DNA of 48,972 nt, from NCBI RefSeq assembly GCF_014650655.1, contig NZ_BMVJ01000006.1, positions 270,824-319,795 on the forward strand, given 5' to 3'. A model generated the notes under the pieces. That model searched no databases. It worked only from the letters and a program-made list of their open reading frames with translations, and was not told where the DNA came from. The stretch's first letter is position 1. Each line of letters starts with the position of its first letter. Position numbers and translations under genes: made by a program. This document shows, one piece after another, positions 25,323-32,192 of this stretch. This DNA is from Streptomyces anandii JCM 4720 (lineage in GTDB: Bacteria; Actinomycetota; Actinomycetes; Streptomycetales; Streptomycetaceae).

Positions 25323-26108
25323 TCAGGGGGTCCGCGGGGGCGGGCTGGACTCGGCCGGCGGCAGCGGGTACGTCGGGGAGGCGGACGGGGTCACCGGCAC
25401 CACCTGGCCGGGGCCCGCCATCGGCCCGGTCGCCGCGGGGGAGTCGGTGGCCGTGGGGCCGCCGCTCGCGGCGAGGTCCCGGGCCAGGGCGGCGAAGTCG
25501 ACGAACCCGGTCGCCTCCAGGACCTTGATGTGGTCCAGCACGGTGCTGCCGGCGTCGTCGGCCAGCGCGCGCACGAGCGAGTTCTGGGTGCCGGCGCGGA
25601 CCTCGGCGGCCAGGGCGAAGACCTTTCCGTCCGCCAGCCGCAGGGTGCCGGCGAACTCGCGGTCGTAGTCCTCGCCCCGCGCCGCGTCCAGGGTGGCGAG
25701 CCACTGCTTCTGCCGGGCGCTCGGCTCGTTGGGCAGGTCCAGGCCGAGCTTGGCGGCCACGTCGCGGACCCGCTGGTCGAGGAAGGTGTGCCCCTGCACG
25801 AGGTGCTGCCCGGCCGTGCGTACGGCGTCGGTGGTGCCCTTCTCCTCCGCCTGCTGTCCTGCGGGCAGCTCCCACAGCCCGGCGAGCCGGACCCTCGTGA
25901 TGAAGTCGCGGTCCAGTTCGGACAGCGGCCCGTACTGCGTCGCCACGGTGCGGGCGCTCAGCAGGTCCGCGTCCTGGGCCGGGCGGTGCACGGCGGACCA
26001 GATCGGGATGAGCAGAGCCACGACGGTCCCCGTCAGGACGGCGAGGATGATGCCGGTCCCGCTGAGGATGCCTCGGCCCTTGACGGGGGGTCGCGGTCGC
26101 GGTCGCAA
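25323..26108 (-). CDS. DUF4142 domain membrane-anchored protein
   Basis: The 261-residue protein has a short Arg/Pro N-terminus, one membrane helix (about 17-38) and a mainly helical extracytoplasmic domain. Its family pattern is LDRDFITRVRLAGLWELPAGQ, HTFLDQRVRDVAAKLGLDLP, QKQWLATLD and TGFVDFAALAR, matching DUF4142. A Pro/Ser-rich tail ends the protein. The start is a TTG at 26108 because AGGAGG (26115-26120 on the complement) lies exactly 6 nt upstream. Longer in-frame starts run through a repeat-containing leader. DUF4142 resembles ferritin-like or periplasmic helical bundles, but no metal ligands are obvious. The role is unknown. Confidence 0.78.
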   Translation of the reverse strand: MRPRPRPPVKGRGILSGTGIILAVLTGTVVALLIPIWSAVHRPAQDADLLSARTVATQYGPLSELDRDFITRVRLAGLWELPAGQQAEEKGTTDAVRTAGQHLVQGHTFLDQRVRDVAAKLGLDLPNEPSARQKQWLATLDAARGEDYDREFAGTLRLADGKVFALAAEVRAGTQNSLVRALADDAGSTVLDHIKVLEATGFVDFAALARDLAASGGPTATDSPAATGPMAGPGQVVPVTPSASPTYPLPPAESSPPPRTP

Positions 26109-26114
26109 GGGGTG

Positions 26115-26120
26115 CCTCCT
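26115..26120 (-). promoter_or_regulatory. Ribosome-binding site that fixes a TTG start
   Basis: AGGAGG on the minus strand, 6 nt before TTG at 26108. It argues against the longer frame starting at 26270. Confidence 0.7.
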
Positions 26121-26150
26121 GTCGCGGCACCGCACGTCAGTGCGTCTCTG

Positions 26151-26186
26151 GGTGCGTTCTGTGGTGCGTTGTGTGGTGCGTTCTGT
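26151..26186 (-). repeat. Three tandem 12-bp repeats in the DUF4142 gene leader
   Basis: GGTGCGTTCTGT, GGTGCGTTGTGT and GGTGCGTTCTGT (plus strand) run head to tail between the predicted promoter and the TTG start. They would lie in the 5' untranslated RNA of the DUF4142 gene. Confidence 0.65.
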
Positions 26187-26200
26187 GTGGGGGAGTTGGC

Positions 26201-26229
26201 ATATTACTTCGGCGGGCACAAAGGTCACC
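26201..26229 (-). promoter_or_regulatory. Promoter of the DUF4142 gene
   Basis: On the minus strand TAATAT (26206-26201) is preceded at 17 nt by GGTGAC, resembling a vegetative TTGAC-type -35. The predicted leader is about 85 nt and includes the 12-bp repeats. Confidence 0.5.
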
Positions 26230-26365
26230 GGCCCGCCTGCGGTGCCGCATAGCGCGCACAACGCACGCAAACGGGCATGCCCGGCGCGAGGTCACCCGGT
26301 AGAAACGCCAAGAAACCCGGACATGCCGACCCGTCGGCGCCCGCCGCGTGTTGAACGGGGCACAT
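26225..26365 (-). CDS. Possible 46-residue Cys-containing peptide
   Basis: An ATG-initiated frame encodes 46 residues with four Cys (positions 2, 15, 33, 36), including a C-terminal CVRC. It lies between the DUF692 gene and the DUF4142 promoter, a position where precursor peptides of MNIO enzymes could sit. Against it, codon third positions are less GC-rich than in neighbouring genes, no good ribosome-binding site is present, and its end overlaps the DUF4142 -35 region. It may be a chance frame. Confidence 0.2.
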   Translation of the reverse strand: MCPVQHAAGADGSACPGFLAFLPGDLAPGMPVCVRCARYAAPQAGR

Positions 26366-26403
26366 CGGCACCCCGGGGTCGAGCGGTGGGCGTGGGGCGG
26401 GCG

Positions 26404-27786
26404 TCAGCGGCGCAGCAACGCCCGGCGGGCCGCGTGGGCCGCCCGGGTCGCGCGGTGGCGGGGCCTCGGGGCGGGGCCCGAGCGGTCCAGCCACCAGTTC
26501 CGCAGTTCGCGCCGGGCCGCCGCGTCCTTCGGGGCGCCGGCGAGCAGCAGGGACGCCGCGAAGTCCAGGGCGTCGCGCCGGTAGCCGCCGCTCATGGGCC
26601 GCGCCTGCGCGTAGGCGAGGAACGCGGCCCGGTAACCCTCCCCGAGGATCACGGGCAGCTCCGGCGCCACCTTGGCCACGACATCCGCCCGCTTCGCCGC
26701 CAGGGCCCGCGCCTGCACCCCCACCCGCACCCGGTCGAACCCCTCCGGCACAGGCGTCCCGCCGACCAACGCCGACAACAACGCGGCCTGAGCAAGCCCG
26801 AGCCGCTGCCGAGCCGCCGCACACCCGGACACGGGCCGAGCGGGCCCGGCGTCCGGCGCCTGCGGGCCGGGCCCGGCGCCCGGGGCCCGCACGGCAGGCC
26901 CGGTGGCCGGGGTCTGCCGATTGCGGGTTGCGCGGCCCGTTGTCACCGCTTTGCGGATGGATTCCAATTCCCCTTCCAGCACGGCTGGTTCGGGGAAGTG
27001 GTCGTCTCGTTCCAGGAGTACTCCGGGTGGGGAGACACGGGAGGTGAGGTCGGTCAGGATGTCGAGGACAGGTCGCGGGACCGGGTGGGCGTGGCTGTCG
27101 TGCCACACGCCGTCCCGCTCGAAGCCGCCCGCGACATGGACGTAGGCGATGGCCTCCAGCGGCAGCTCGGCCAGGGCCGCGGCGGGGTCCTCGCCCCGGT
27201 TGACGTGGTTGGTGTGCAGGTTGGCCACGTCGATGAGCAGGCGTACGCCGGTGCGGTCGGCGAGCTCGTACAGGAACTGACCCTCGGTCATCTCCTCGCC
27301 GGGCCAGGACAGCAGCGCGGCGATGTTCTCCACGGCGAGCGGCACGGGCAGGGCGTCCTGGGCGATGCGCACGTTCTCGCACAGCACGTCGAGGGCGTCA
27401 CGCGTGCGCGGCACCGGCAGCAGGTGCCCGGCCTCCAGCCCCGGGGAAGCGGTCAGCGCACCGCCCGCCCTGACGAACGCGATGTGCTCGGTGACCAGCG
27501 GCGAACCCAGCGCCTCGGCCCGCTCGGCGAGCGCGGCGAGCCGGCCCTCGTCGGGGCCTTCGGCCCCGCCGAGGCCGAGCGAGACCCCGTGCGGCACCAC
27601 GGTCACCCCGCGTGCGCGCAGCCGCAGCAGCGACTCGGGGAGGTGCCCGGGGCACACGTTCTCGGCCACGACCTCGACCCAGTCGACGCCGGGCATGTGC
27701 TCCACGGCGTCCGCGATCTCCGGCCGCCAGCCGATCCCCGTCCCCAGCCGCTGCCCCCGTGGCTCTCGCTCTCCCGGTCCCGGCAT
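26404..27786 (-). CDS. DUF692 (MNIO) family iron oxidase fused to a DUF2063-like domain
   Basis: The 460-residue protein starts with a DUF692 TIM-barrel (about 12-285). Candidate metal ligands are H66 in [11 protein letters not shown]100/H101 in VTEHIAF, E153 in [10 protein letters not shown]186/N189 with H191 and H194 in [14 protein letters not shown]217 in AYVHVAGG, H232/H234 in DSHAHP and E259 in [11 protein letters not shown]692 enzymes (MbnB, TglH, ChrH, BufB) use two or three iron atoms to modify Cys or other residues of peptides. A Pro/Ala linker leads to a C-terminal domain (about 325-420; [13 protein letters not shown], then [14 protein letters not shown]), resembling the DUF2063/HvfC partner protein normally encoded separately. 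GAGGAG precedes the ATG. The substrate peptide is not evident. Confidence 0.82.
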   Translation of the reverse strand: MPGPGEREPRGQRLGTGIGWRPEIADAVEHMPGVDWVEVVAENVCPGHLPESLLRLRARGVTVVPHGVSLGLGGAEGPDEGRLAALAERAEALGSPLVTEHIAFVRAGGALTASPGLEAGHLLPVPRTRDALDVLCENVRIAQDALPVPLAVENIAALLSWPGEEMTEGQFLYELADRTGVRLLIDVANLHTNHVNRGEDPAAALAELPLEAIAYVHVAGGFERDGVWHDSHAHPVPRPVLDILTDLTSRVSPPGVLLERDDHFPEPAVLEGELESIRKAVTTGRATRNRQTPATGPAVRAPGAGPGPQAPDAGPARPVSGCAAARQRLGLAQAALLSALVGGTPVPEGFDRVRVGVQARALAAKRADVVAKVAPELPVILGEGYRAAFLAYAQARPMSGGYRRDALDFAASLLLAGAPKDAAARRELRNWWLDRSGPAPRPRHRATRAAHAARRALLRR

Positions 27787-27947
27787 CGTCTCCTCGCCCC
27801 CCTCTCGCGCCGTGCGTGGCGTGACGGGGGTATGGCCCCGGCGCCGGGCGCCGAACCCCGCGGCCCCCGGCTTCAGAGCAACATTTGAGGTTCGCCGCCA
27901 GGCTCCGGCCCGGCCCCGATCCCGGGACCGGCCTCGATCCCGGCCCC

Positions 27948-27965
27948 GGCCCTTCGGACCGGGCC
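27948..27965 (-). terminator. Short hairpin after the PTH2-like gene
   Basis: GGCCC and GGGCC arms flank an 8-nt loop about 20-37 bp beyond the stop at 27985. The surrounding 60 bp are rich in CCGATCCCGG-type repeats that allow alternative pairings. Confidence 0.3.
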
Positions 27966-27984
27966 TACCGCCGCCGCGCGCCCC

Positions 27985-28713
27985 TCACCGCAGCGCCGGA
28001 TGGTCGGCGACCACCGTGCAGGAGCCGGGGGCGACCTCCGTGAACCCGGCGTCGCGGACCAACGGCAGCCCGCCGCGCACCAGTTCGCGCCAGTGGCCGG
28101 GCGGGGCGGTGCGCACGGCGAGCGGGAAGCAGGCCTCCCGCCAGGCGGCGCGGTCCGCGTCCGACAGCTCCCACCAGGCGAGCTGGGCGCCGTGCCCCGC
28201 CTGGGCCATGGCCTTGCCGGCCGACATCCCGACCTCCGGGCTCATCCACAGCACCGGGAGGTCCGAGCCGGCCTCCGCGGGCGGCTCCGGGTCGTCGAGG
28301 TCGGTGCCGGAGACCTGGAGCCTGGCCAGGTCCTTGGGCCAGTCGTCCACGGGGACCGGCGGGAAGACCCGTACCTCGGCCTCGCGGCCGGTGACCGTGA
28401 TGCCGGGCAGCGCCTCCGCCCGCCGCCACTCGGCGCCGCGCGCCCGCCGCACCACCTTGCGGATCCGGGCGTCCTGCCAGTCGCGCACGGCCCGCGCCCA
28501 CTCGCCGTCGTCGAGGGACCGCTCGTCGCCGAGCAGCACCAGCACCGCCCGGGCCGCCGTCTCCAGCGCGTCCGTACGGGCCGGGGGCGCGGCCCGCTCG
28601 ATGCGCACCACCAGCGGCAGCACGAACTGCCGCGCCTGGTCGCGGGCGTCGTCCCGCGGCCGGAAGGGGCTGTCCTCGGGGGCGGTGTACGCGGTGCTCT
28701 CGTCGGTGCTCAC
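27985..28713 (-). CDS. PTH2-like peptidyl-tRNA hydrolase domain protein
   Basis: The 242-residue soluble protein has an actinobacterial N-terminal region (QFVLPLVVRIERAAPP, then ETAARAVLVLLGDE) and a C-terminal PTH2-type domain. The latter begins with PVLWMSPEVGMSAGKAMAQAGHGAQLA, the K-x-A/Q-x-x-H arrangement of PTH2 enzymes, and ends with DAGFTEVAPGSCTVVA. PTH2 proteins release peptides from peptidyl-tRNA. Whether this divergent form is active is uncertain. The start is placed at GTG 28713; CAGACT lies 7 nt upstream, suggesting a leaderless mRNA. It lies upstream of the MNIO gene, about 200 bp apart. Confidence 0.72.
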   Translation of the reverse strand: MSTDESTAYTAPEDSPFRPRDDARDQARQFVLPLVVRIERAAPPARTDALETAARAVLVLLGDERSLDDGEWARAVRDWQDARIRKVVRRARGAEWRRAEALPGITVTGREAEVRVFPPVPVDDWPKDLARLQVSGTDLDDPEPPAEAGSDLPVLWMSPEVGMSAGKAMAQAGHGAQLAWWELSDADRAAWREACFPLAVRTAPPGHWRELVRGGLPLVRDAGFTEVAPGSCTVVADHPALR

Positions 28714-28747
28714 GCCGTTCAGTCTGCCAGGCGCCCGCACACCGGCC

Positions 28748-28933
28748 TCAGCCCGAGCAGGCCGTGCGCTGGGCCTCCTGCCACTCGCAGACCGGGCACA
28801 GGGTGATCCCCTTGTACGACTCCGGGTACTCCGTGGGCTCCCGGCACAGCACGCACTCCGCGTACGGCGGCCCGTCGGCCTTGGGGAGCCTGGCGGTGTC
28901 GATCAGGCAGTAGTCGCCGTCGTCGTCGCTCAT
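28748..28933 (-). CDS. Small zinc-ribbon-like protein
   Basis: The 61-residue acidic protein has two CxxC pairs (C27/C30 in ECVLCREP and C46/C49 in LCPVCEWQE) plus C9 and C59. The pairs probably hold one zinc ion. No DNA-binding region is obvious. The ATG start has TACCCT 7 nt upstream, so it may be leaderless. It sits 34 bp upstream of the PTH2-like start on the same strand, so the two may be co-transcribed. The pattern looks like a conserved Streptomyces hypothetical; its role is unknown. Confidence 0.75.
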   Translation of the reverse strand: MSDDDGDYCLIDTARLPKADGPPYAECVLCREPTEYPESYKGITLCPVCEWQEAQRTACSG

Positions 28934-28940
28934 GGCTCCC

Positions 28941-28946
28941 AGGGTA
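28941..28946 (-). promoter_or_regulatory. Putative -10 box for the zinc-ribbon gene
   Basis: TACCCT on the minus strand ends 7 nt before the ATG at 28933, a leaderless arrangement. Confidence 0.35.
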
Positions 28947-28952
28947 GGCCGG

Positions 28953-29825
28953 TCAGGAGCGGCCGGTCGCGGCCCCGATCAGGTCGGACACCTTGACGAA
29001 GCGGTAGCCCTTGGCACGCAGCTGCGGCACGACCTGCCGCACCACCCGCTCCGTGGTCGGCGCGGCGCTGCGCGTGCAGTGCATGACCACGACCGAGCCC
29101 GGCTTCACCCCGTCCAGCACCTGCCGGGCCACGGCGTCCGCGTCCGTGGCGAACGCGTCGCCGCTCACCACGTCCCACTGCACCGCGGTGATCCCGAGCC
29201 CGCTGAGCGCCCGCAGCGCCTGCTTGTCGTAGCAGCCGCCGGGGAAGCGGAAGTACGGCATCGGACGGGGCACGCCCGCCTTGCGGAACGCCGTGTACGC
29301 GCGCTCCACGTCCGAGCGCATCCGGTCGGCGGAGACGGTCGGCAGGCCGTAGCAGTCGCCGGTGAAGGCGTAGTGGCTGTAGGAGTGGTTGGCCAGCTCG
29401 AACTGCGGGTCGGTGCCGATGGAGCGGGCCTCGTCCGGGTACTCGTCGGCCCACCGGCCGGTCATGAAGATGGTGGCCGGCACCTTCAGCGCGCGCAGGG
29501 TGGCGATGAGCGCCGGGTTGTCGAAGTGCTCGCCCGCCGCCGCGCGCGGTCCCTGGTCGGCGGTCATGTCGGCGTCGAAGGTGAACGCGACCGTCTTGCC
29601 CTTGGTCCGCGGTCCGTTGCTGAACACGGGGGTCAGGCCGCCGGGACCGGGGGTGAGGGTGGGCGGCCGGGACGGGGAGGGGCTCGCGGTGGCGGTCGTG
29701 GCGGCGGTCTTGGAGGGGGCCGGGTGTCCGGCGCGGGGAGCCTGGGCGGTGCCGCAGGCGGCGAGGCCGGCGAGGGCGGTGCCCAGGGCACAGGCGGCCG
29801 TGAATCGTCTGACAAGTCTGATCAC
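28953..29825 (-). CDS. Lipoprotein polysaccharide deacetylase (NodB homology)
   Basis: The 290-residue protein begins with a lipoprotein signal (LAGLAAC, Cys 24). A Ser/Thr/Pro-rich spacer of about 45 residues reaches through the wall, followed by a NodB domain. Motif 1 is VAFTFDADMT (the TFDD region, catalytic and metal-binding Asp), motif 2 is ANHSYSHY (the two metal His) and motif 3 is YFRFPGGCYD. The last conserved His is in VVMHCTRS. Such enzymes remove N-acetyl groups from peptidoglycan or chitin-like glycans. The GTG at 29825 is chosen because it begins a good signal peptide and has TACGTT 6 nt upstream. The longer open frame gives a Pro/Arg-rich leader. Confidence 0.88.
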   Translation of the reverse strand: MIRLVRRFTAACALGTALAGLAACGTAQAPRAGHPAPSKTAATTATASPSPSRPPTLTPGPGGLTPVFSNGPRTKGKTVAFTFDADMTADQGPRAAAGEHFDNPALIATLRALKVPATIFMTGRWADEYPDEARSIGTDPQFELANHSYSHYAFTGDCYGLPTVSADRMRSDVERAYTAFRKAGVPRPMPYFRFPGGCYDKQALRALSGLGITAVQWDVVSGDAFATDADAVARQVLDGVKPGSVVVMHCTRSAAPTTERVVRQVVPQLRAKGYRFVKVSDLIGAATGRS

Positions 29826-29831
29826 CAGATG

Positions 29832-29837
29832 AACGTA
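29832..29837 (-). promoter_or_regulatory. Putative -10 box for leaderless deacetylase mRNA
   Basis: TACGTT on the minus strand ends 6 nt before the GTG at 29825, which has no ribosome-binding site. Confidence 0.4.
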
Positions 29838-29904
29838 GGCCGCGCCCCGGTCATTTGAACGGCGGCGCGGCCGCGTGATCACCCGGCCGGTGGCCGGGTG
29901 CGCC

Positions 29905-30834
29905 TCATTCCTCGACGGCGGGTACGGCGGGCCGGGCCGAGACCGCGTCCGCGGCGGACCGCACCGGGGTGAGAGCGGAGTCGTCCTGGGACTCCTCGGG
30001 CCCCTCGACGGCGGGCGCCGCCGTGTGCTCGGGGGAACGCCCGGGCACACCGGCCGGGGGCGGCGCCGGCGGCCCCGGCTGGGCCTTCTCCAGGAAGCGC
30101 AGCAGCTCCACCGGGAACGGCAGCACCAGCGTCGAGTTCTTCTCCGCGGCCACCGCCGTCACGGTCTGCAGCAGCCGCAGCTGGAGCGCGGCGGGCGTGT
30201 GCTCCATCTGCTGCGCCGCCTCCGCCAGCTTCCTGGAGGCCTGCAGCTCCGCGTCGGCGTTGATGATGCGGGCCCGCCGGTCCCGGTCGGCCTCCGCCTG
30301 CCGGGCCATGGAGCGCTTCATCGCGTCCGGCAGCGAGACGTCCTTGATCTCCACGCGGTCGATCTGGACGCCCCACCCGATGGCCGGACTGTCGATCATC
30401 AGCTCCAGGCCCTGGTTGAGCTTCTCGCGGTTGGACAGCAGGTCGTCCAGGTCGCTCTTGCCGATGATCGAGCGCAGCGACGTCTGCGCCATCTGGGAGA
30501 CGGCGAAGCGGTAGTCCTCGACCGCGACGACCGCGTTCGCCGCGTCGACCACCTTGAAGTAGACGACCGCGTCCACGCGCACCGTCACGTTGTCCCGCGT
30601 GATGCCCTCCTGGGCCGGGATCGGCAGCGTGACGATCTGCATGTTGACCTTGTAGAGCCGGTCCACGAACGGGATGATCACCGCCATGCCCGGAGCGCGC
30701 ACCTCGCCGGCCAGCCGTCCGAGCCGGAAGACCACACCGCGCTCGTACTGTTTGACGATCCGCACCGCCGCGGCGAGGTACACGAGCCCCGCGCAGCCCA
30801 CGCCGATCAGAGCGCCCACCACTTCCTGCACCAT
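29905..30834 (-). CDS. SPFH/Band 7 (stomatin-like) membrane protein
   Basis: The 309-residue protein has one N-terminal helix (about 6-26) followed by the SPFH domain. The domain starts at VKQYERGVVFRLGRL and includes PGMAVIIPFVDRLYKV, TRDNVTVRVDAVVYFKV and the helical YGV-type region ending AEADRDRRARIINADAE. The last 60 residues are Pro/Glu-rich. Stomatin-like proteins form large membrane rings and organise membrane microdomains or hold proteases. No NfeD partner gene is adjacent. GAGGGG lies about 8 nt before the ATG. It may be a single-gene unit. Confidence 0.9.
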   Translation of the reverse strand: MVQEVVGALIGVGCAGLVYLAAAVRIVKQYERGVVFRLGRLAGEVRAPGMAVIIPFVDRLYKVNMQIVTLPIPAQEGITRDNVTVRVDAVVYFKVVDAANAVVAVEDYRFAVSQMAQTSLRSIIGKSDLDDLLSNREKLNQGLELMIDSPAIGWGVQIDRVEIKDVSLPDAMKRSMARQAEADRDRRARIINADAELQASRKLAEAAQQMEHTPAALQLRLLQTVTAVAAEKNSTLVLPFPVELLRFLEKAQPGPPAPPPAGVPGRSPEHTAAPAVEGPEESQDDSALTPVRSAADAVSARPAVPAVEE

Positions 30835-30918
30835 GACGCGACCCCTCAGTCAGCCGCCCGTGCGCCCGTATGCGCCTGTTTCAACGATAGGCCGGTACGG
30901 GAGAAGGGTCGAGCCTCG

Positions 30919-31497
30919 CTACAGGGCGGTGAAGGTGTCCGTGTCCGGGTGGTGCGCGCGTACGGCGCCGGTGTGCACCTCGTAGTACCAGGCGTGCAGG
31001 TTCAGCCGGCCCTCGGCGAGCCTGCGCTCGACGCACGGGTACGAGCGCAGCCGCAGCACCTGCGCCAGGACGTGGCTCTGCACTCCCTCGGCGACCGAGG
31101 GGTCCTCCGGGGTGCCCTTGGGCCGGGGCGTCGCGCCCACCAGCCAGTCCCGCACGGCCGGCACGGCGTCGAGGTCGTCGCCGCGGACCAGGGCGCCCAC
31201 GGCGCCGCAGTGCGAGTGGCCGCAGACGACGACGTCGCCGACGCCGAGCACCTCGACGGCGTACTCGATGGTGGCGGCCTCGCTGGTGGGGTGCACGGAG
31301 GCGTACGGCGGGACGATGTTGCCCGCGGTGCGCAGCTCGAAGAGCTCGCCGGGGCGGGCGCCGGTGATCAGGGCCGGGACGACCCGTGAGTCGGAGCAGG
31401 TGATGAACAGGACCTGCGGGGACTGCCCTTCGGCGTGCGCGGCGAAGTCCGCGGGGCGCTGTCCGAAGGCGCGGGCGTTGTCGATGAGGGGCTGCAT
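30919..31497 (-). CDS. Beta-class carbonic anhydrase
   Basis: The 192-residue cytosolic zinc enzyme interconverts CO2 and bicarbonate. The Zn ligands are C34 (in FITCSDSR), H94 and C97 (in VCGHSHCGAV). The Asp/Arg dyad is D36/R38. The segment ELFELRTAGNIVPP is typical of the family. The ATG at 31497 is preferred over an upstream in-frame start because AGGAGGAG is 5 nt away. No sulfate/bicarbonate transporter is adjacent. It probably supplies bicarbonate for carboxylases. Confidence 0.94.
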   Translation of the reverse strand: MQPLIDNARAFGQRPADFAAHAEGQSPQVLFITCSDSRVVPALITGARPGELFELRTAGNIVPPYASVHPTSEAATIEYAVEVLGVGDVVVCGHSHCGAVGALVRGDDLDAVPAVRDWLVGATPRPKGTPEDPSVAEGVQSHVLAQVLRLRSYPCVERRLAEGRLNLHAWYYEVHTGAVRAHHPDTDTFTAL

Positions 31498-31568
31498 GGT
31501 GACTCCTCCTGGCACGCGGTGGGGCGCGCCGGGTCTTCGGCTGGTGGGGGGACGAACGGCGTGTTCGC

Positions 31569-32075
31569 TCAGCAGCGGAAGACCTGGAGGGCGGCCGGGG
31601 TACGGCCCGGCTGGGGCCTCGGGGTGCGGGAGTCCGGGACGCCGGGTGCGGTGCCCGCGCGGGAGGCCGCGGGGTCGTGTCTCAGTGCCGAGCGCTCGGG
31701 GGCCTCGGGGCCGCAGTCGACGGCGCGGTGGCGGTCGCGGGTGCGCAGGGGCCCGGTCGGGTTCCCCGCCGGGCCGCAGTCCCGGAAGACGGCCCGCTCC
31801 ACGCGCGGCACCGGGGCGGCGGGCACGGCTCCCGCCGGGCTCCTCACCTCGGTGTGACGCCCCGCGTGCGCGAACCGGGCGGCACGGACCGGTGCGGACG
31901 CCCGCGCGGACGCGGAGGGTCGGACCGGTGCGGGCGGCGGGGCGTAGGCGAGCGGACGGACCGGTGCGGGCGGCGGGGCGGGGACGAGCGGATGGACCGG
32001 TGCCAGTGCCGGGAGGGCGAGGAGGACGGTGGCGATGAGCGTGAGGACGGTTCCGGCCGTCTTGCCTCGTGACAA
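31569..32075 (-). CDS. Secreted Pro/Ala-rich protein with 12-residue repeats
   Basis: The 168-residue protein starts at a TTG with GGGAGG 4 nt upstream. It has a signal peptide (about 1-27, TVLTLIATVLLALPALAP). Four tandem 12-residue repeats of the type APVRPLAYAPPP follow, encoded by 36-bp DNA repeats. The C-terminal half is Arg/Pro-rich with three Cys, including two CGP motifs (RDCGPAG, VDCGPEA) and a final Cys residue. No domain is recognised. It could be a wall-spanning or surface protein. The clear ribosome-binding site and signal peptide support it as real, but low complexity leaves doubt. Confidence 0.55.
   Translation of the reverse strand: MSRGKTAGTVLTLIATVLLALPALAPVHPLVPAPPPAPVRPLAYAPPPAPVRPSASARASAPVRAARFAHAGRHTEVRSPAGAVPAAPVPRVERAVFRDCGPAGNPTGPLRTRDRHRAVDCGPEAPERSALRHDPAASRAGTAPGVPDSRTPRPQPGRTPAALQVFRC
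31886..32029 (-). repeat. Four 36-bp in-frame tandem repeats
   Basis: GGACCGGTGC recurs at 31886, 31922, 31958 and 31994, exactly 36 bp apart. The two middle copies share 23 identical bases. They encode the 12-residue APV repeats of the secreted protein and could change number by slippage. Confidence 0.7.
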
Positions 32076-32158
32076 CGCGCCTCCCTCCGCCCGTCCCGGC
32101 GATTGGTCAAGAGCCGGTCAAGCGACACGGTAGCCGAGAGGGGGCGTCCGTCGGCCGA

Positions 32159-32180
32159 TCTTCGCGTCGCGTGGCGAAGA
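32159..32180 (-). terminator. Hairpin after zapE
   Basis: TCTTCGC (32159-32165) pairs with GCGAAGA (32174-32180) around an 8-nt loop, 12 bp beyond the zapE stop. Confidence 0.45.
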
Positions 32181-32192
32181 GAGAGGACGGCG

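Noticed and set aside
21936..26252. A 1438-residue plus-strand frame spanning hemQ and three minus-strand genes
   Set aside because: It runs out of frame through hemQ and antisense through the hydrolase, TIGR04222 and DUF4142 genes, all of which have recognisable families.
26109..26270. A longer form of the DUF4142 protein starting at 26270
   Set aside because: The extra 54 residues translate the promoter and the 12-bp repeats; AGGAGG before TTG 26108 marks the real start.
31886..32029. The regularly spaced repeats as a possible CRISPR array
   Set aside because: The units are directly tandem without unique spacers, in frame within a coding region, and no cas genes are near.
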